DNA from: Mucilaginibacter sp. 14171R-50
GTDB lineage: Bacteria; Bacteroidota; Bacteroidia; Sphingobacteriales; Sphingobacteriaceae
Length of the DNA stretch: 64,000 nt
Direction: 5' to 3'
Assembly (NCBI RefSeq): GCF_010093045.1
Contig: NZ_CP048115.1
Coordinates: 3,038,001-3,102,000 of the forward strand
Shown here: positions 62,420 through 64,000 of the stretch, in pieces
How the letters are laid out: every line of letters begins with the position of its first letter
Position numbering within the stretch: position 1 is the first letter of the stretch
Program-made: the position numbers and the translations under genes
The notes under the pieces: model-generated
Told to the model about the DNA's origin: nothing
What the model saw: the letters and a program-made list of their open reading frames with translations, nothing else
The model's database searches: none

Positions 62420-62570
62420 GCCCTCACCCCAACCCCCTCTCCGAGGGAGAGGGGCTAAGAAGTAAGGGGGGTATATTGTCATATTGTTTGGCCTCACCCC
62501 AACCCCTCTTCAAAGGAGAGGGGCTGAAGCATTTTTGAACCCTCTCCCTTGGAGAGGGCAGGGTGAGGCC
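62420..62570. repeat. three-copy C/G-rich intergenic repeat
   Basis: Two direct copies of CCTCACCCCAACCCC (62422-62436 and 62492-62506, followed by a GAGAGGGG arm) and one inverted copy (62541-62570) lie between the efflux genes. Each copy can form a hairpin. The block ends exactly at the RND stop codon. Confidence 0.65.
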
Positions 62571-64000
62571 TTAATGCGCTTCTAATGTTTCAACAGGCTT
62601 GGCATCCGGATTGTAATTCTTATCAAGGTGCCTTGATAGCGGCACGCCTGTAACTTTTTCCTGCAAATGCTGGAAGATCACAAACAATACCGGGATGATG
62701 AATAAACCTAATATTACCCCCGATACCATACCGCCTGCTGCACCAATACTGATGGAGTGGTTACCTTGTGCAGAGGGGCCTGTGGCAATGCTCATCGGGA
62801 ATAAGCCGAACACGAACGCCAGGGATGTCATCACAATGGGACGTATCCTCAGCCTTGCTGCCTCAATAGCCGCATTAACCAGGCTTAATCCCTGCCTGCG
62901 TTTCTGCACCGCGAACTCCACAATAAGGATAGCGTTCTTCGCCAACAGACCGATGAGCATAATGAGCGCTACCTGTACGTAGATGTTGTTTTCGATACCG
63001 GTTAAGCCCAGCACCACAAACACACCCAAAATACCGGTGGGGATAGAAAGGATCACGGCCAGCGGCAGGATATAACTTTCGTACTGTGCCGATAGCAGGA
63101 AGTACACGAACACCAAACACAAAGCAAAGATGACAGCCGACTGCCCGCCCGATGATATCTCTTCGCGGGTTTGGCCCGAAAACTCGTAGGCAAAACCTTG
63201 CGGCAATTCCTCTTTTGCAGTTTCTTCAATAGCCTTTATTGCGTCGCCCGAGCTGTAGCCGGGTTTAGGAATGGCATTCACTTCGATGGAATTGAACAGG
63301 TTATAGCGCGAAGCCGTTTCTGAACCATACACGCGGGTTAGTTTAACCAGGGTATTTATAGGCACCGTTTCGCCTGCTTTGTTTTTCACAAACACACGGT
63401 CGATAGTGGTTGGGTCGGTGCGGTCGGCAACATCAGCCTGTACTACTACACGATAGTATTTACCAAAACGGTTAAAGTCCGAAGCCTGTGCGGTACCGAA
63501 GTATGCTTGCATGGTAGATAGGATATCCTTAACGTTTACCCCCAACTGGTTAGCCTTTTCGTCGTCAATCTCTAACTGTAATTGCGGGTAATCGGCTTTG
63601 TATGATGTAAAGGCGTAGGCAACTGCCGGTTTTTGCATTAGCTTGGCTATAAAGTTATTGGCTATGCCGCTAAACTTATCCAGTTTGCCGTTGGTTTTAT
63701 CCTGCAGCATCACATCCAGCGCTTCCACGTTGCTAAAGCCGGGAACGGTAGGGAAACTGAATACGAAGAATGTACCACCGGGTACCGCGCCTAATTTCCC
63801 CCTCACAATGTTTTGGATCTCGTCGATGTTTTTCACATCGCCGCGTTCATCAGTAGGTTTCAGCAGCAGGAATATTACACCCGCCGACGGGCTGCTTGAC
63901 TGTGTTAAAAAGTTAAAGCCGGACAGCGCCGTAACAAACCTTGCAGATGGCAGCGTTTTCAACTGATCTTCGGCTTGTTTAAATATCTTGTTGGTACCGC
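62571..64000 (-). CDS. RND efflux permease (HAE1-type), partial
   Basis: The last part of an inner-membrane multidrug RND pump; the start lies beyond the right end. The frame is open to position 64000. Visible are the second porter domain (PAVAYAFTSYKADYPQLQLEI, ASDFNRFGKYYRVVVQADV) and helices 7-12 (ALCLVFVYFLLSAQYESYILPLAVILSIP, NAILIVEFAVQKRR, RPIVMTSLAFVFGLFPM). The family's length is about 1040-1060 residues, so about half is missing. Confidence 0.92.
   Translation of the reverse strand, partial: GTNKIFKQAEDQLKTLPSARFVTALSGFNFLTQSSSPSAGVIFLLLKPTDERGDVKNIDEIQNIVRGKLGAVPGGTFFVFSFPTVPGFSNVEALDVMLQDKTNGKLDKFSGIANNFIAKLMQKPAVAYAFTSYKADYPQLQLEIDDEKANQLGVNVKDILSTMQAYFGTAQASDFNRFGKYYRVVVQADVADRTDPTTIDRVFVKNKAGETVPINTLVKLTRVYGSETASRYNLFNSIEVNAIPKPGYSSGDAIKAIEETAKEELPQGFAYEFSGQTREEISSGGQSAVIFALCLVFVYFLLSAQYESYILPLAVILSIPTGILGVFVVLGLTGIENNIYVQVALIMLIGLLAKNAILIVEFAVQKRRQGLSLVNAAIEAARLRIRPIVMTSLAFVFGLFPMSIATGPSAQGNHSISIGAAGGMVSGVILGLFIIPVLFVIFQHLQEKVTGVPLSRHLDKNYNPDAKPVETLEAH

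Overview
The window looks like a Bacteroidetes genome of the Sphingobacteriaceae type (Mucilaginibacter or Pedobacter relatives). The reasons are the type-B conjugation genes traE to traM, the paired YD-repeat/RHS proteins with DUF5977 and DUF6443-like ends, RteC regulators, Crp-like and ECF regulators in the Bacteroidetes style, and few Shine-Dalgarno sequences. The organism is inferred from protein resemblance only; no 16S gene is present.

Positions 1-52412 appear to be one integrative conjugative element (ICE). Its right edge is a tyrosine recombinase gene (50808-52097) that sits beside the 3' end of a CAT-anticodon tRNA (52413-52486). Its left edge is not in the window. Reading left to right: 0-2.1 kb holds an RteC-like regulator and small regulators. 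2.3-9.9 kb is a two-gene RHS/YD-repeat system whose second protein ends in an AT-rich, swappable tip with an HERIH metallopeptidase motif. 10.4-13.5 kb has decayed fragments and a Crp-regulator/lipoprotein operon. 13.6-24.4 kb is RteC and a tightly overlapping transfer operon (traE, F, G, three TraI-like genes, traJ, K, a TraL-like gene, traM). 24.4-26.5 kb is a candidate small RNA, a frameshifted gene, a secreted nuclease-like protein and a junction of gene remnants. 26.5-43.9 kb is cargo. 43.9-52.1 kb is coupling protein, relaxase, accessory protein, candidate oriT, a parA/ribbon-helix-helix locus with repeats, and the integrase.

The cargo has two parts. The first is a long leftward operon (33081 to 26529) encoding a cbb3-type oxidase, two truncated haemoglobins, a hemerythrin, two cupins and a ferredoxin, headed by an Rrf2 regulator with three cysteines. 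It reads as a transferable microaerobic-respiration or NO/O2-handling module. The second part is the most striking signal in the window. The ECF sigma factor at 33686-34327 is surrounded by five copies of one promoter, GTAACCC-N16-CTCTAAta, each with a spacer of exactly 16 bases. The copies lie in front of the sigma gene itself, a DoxX/flavin reductase/PTPS/FolE operon, a DUF4142/cupredoxin operon, a di-haem cytochrome c peroxidase, and a ruined transaldolase gene. This is a self-contained mobile stress regulon, readable directly from the sequence. Decayed genes (ferredoxin, AraC, MFS, transaldolase) lie between the working ones.

Positions 52487-64000 look like core chromosome: a glycosyltransferase, cydAB (bd oxidase), an FNR/Crp regulator with FNR-like cysteines, DoxX, a ClC channel with CBS domains, and a TolC-like plus RND efflux pair. 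The RND gene runs off the right end. Palindromic C/G-rich intergenic repeats occur here and were not seen in the ICE.
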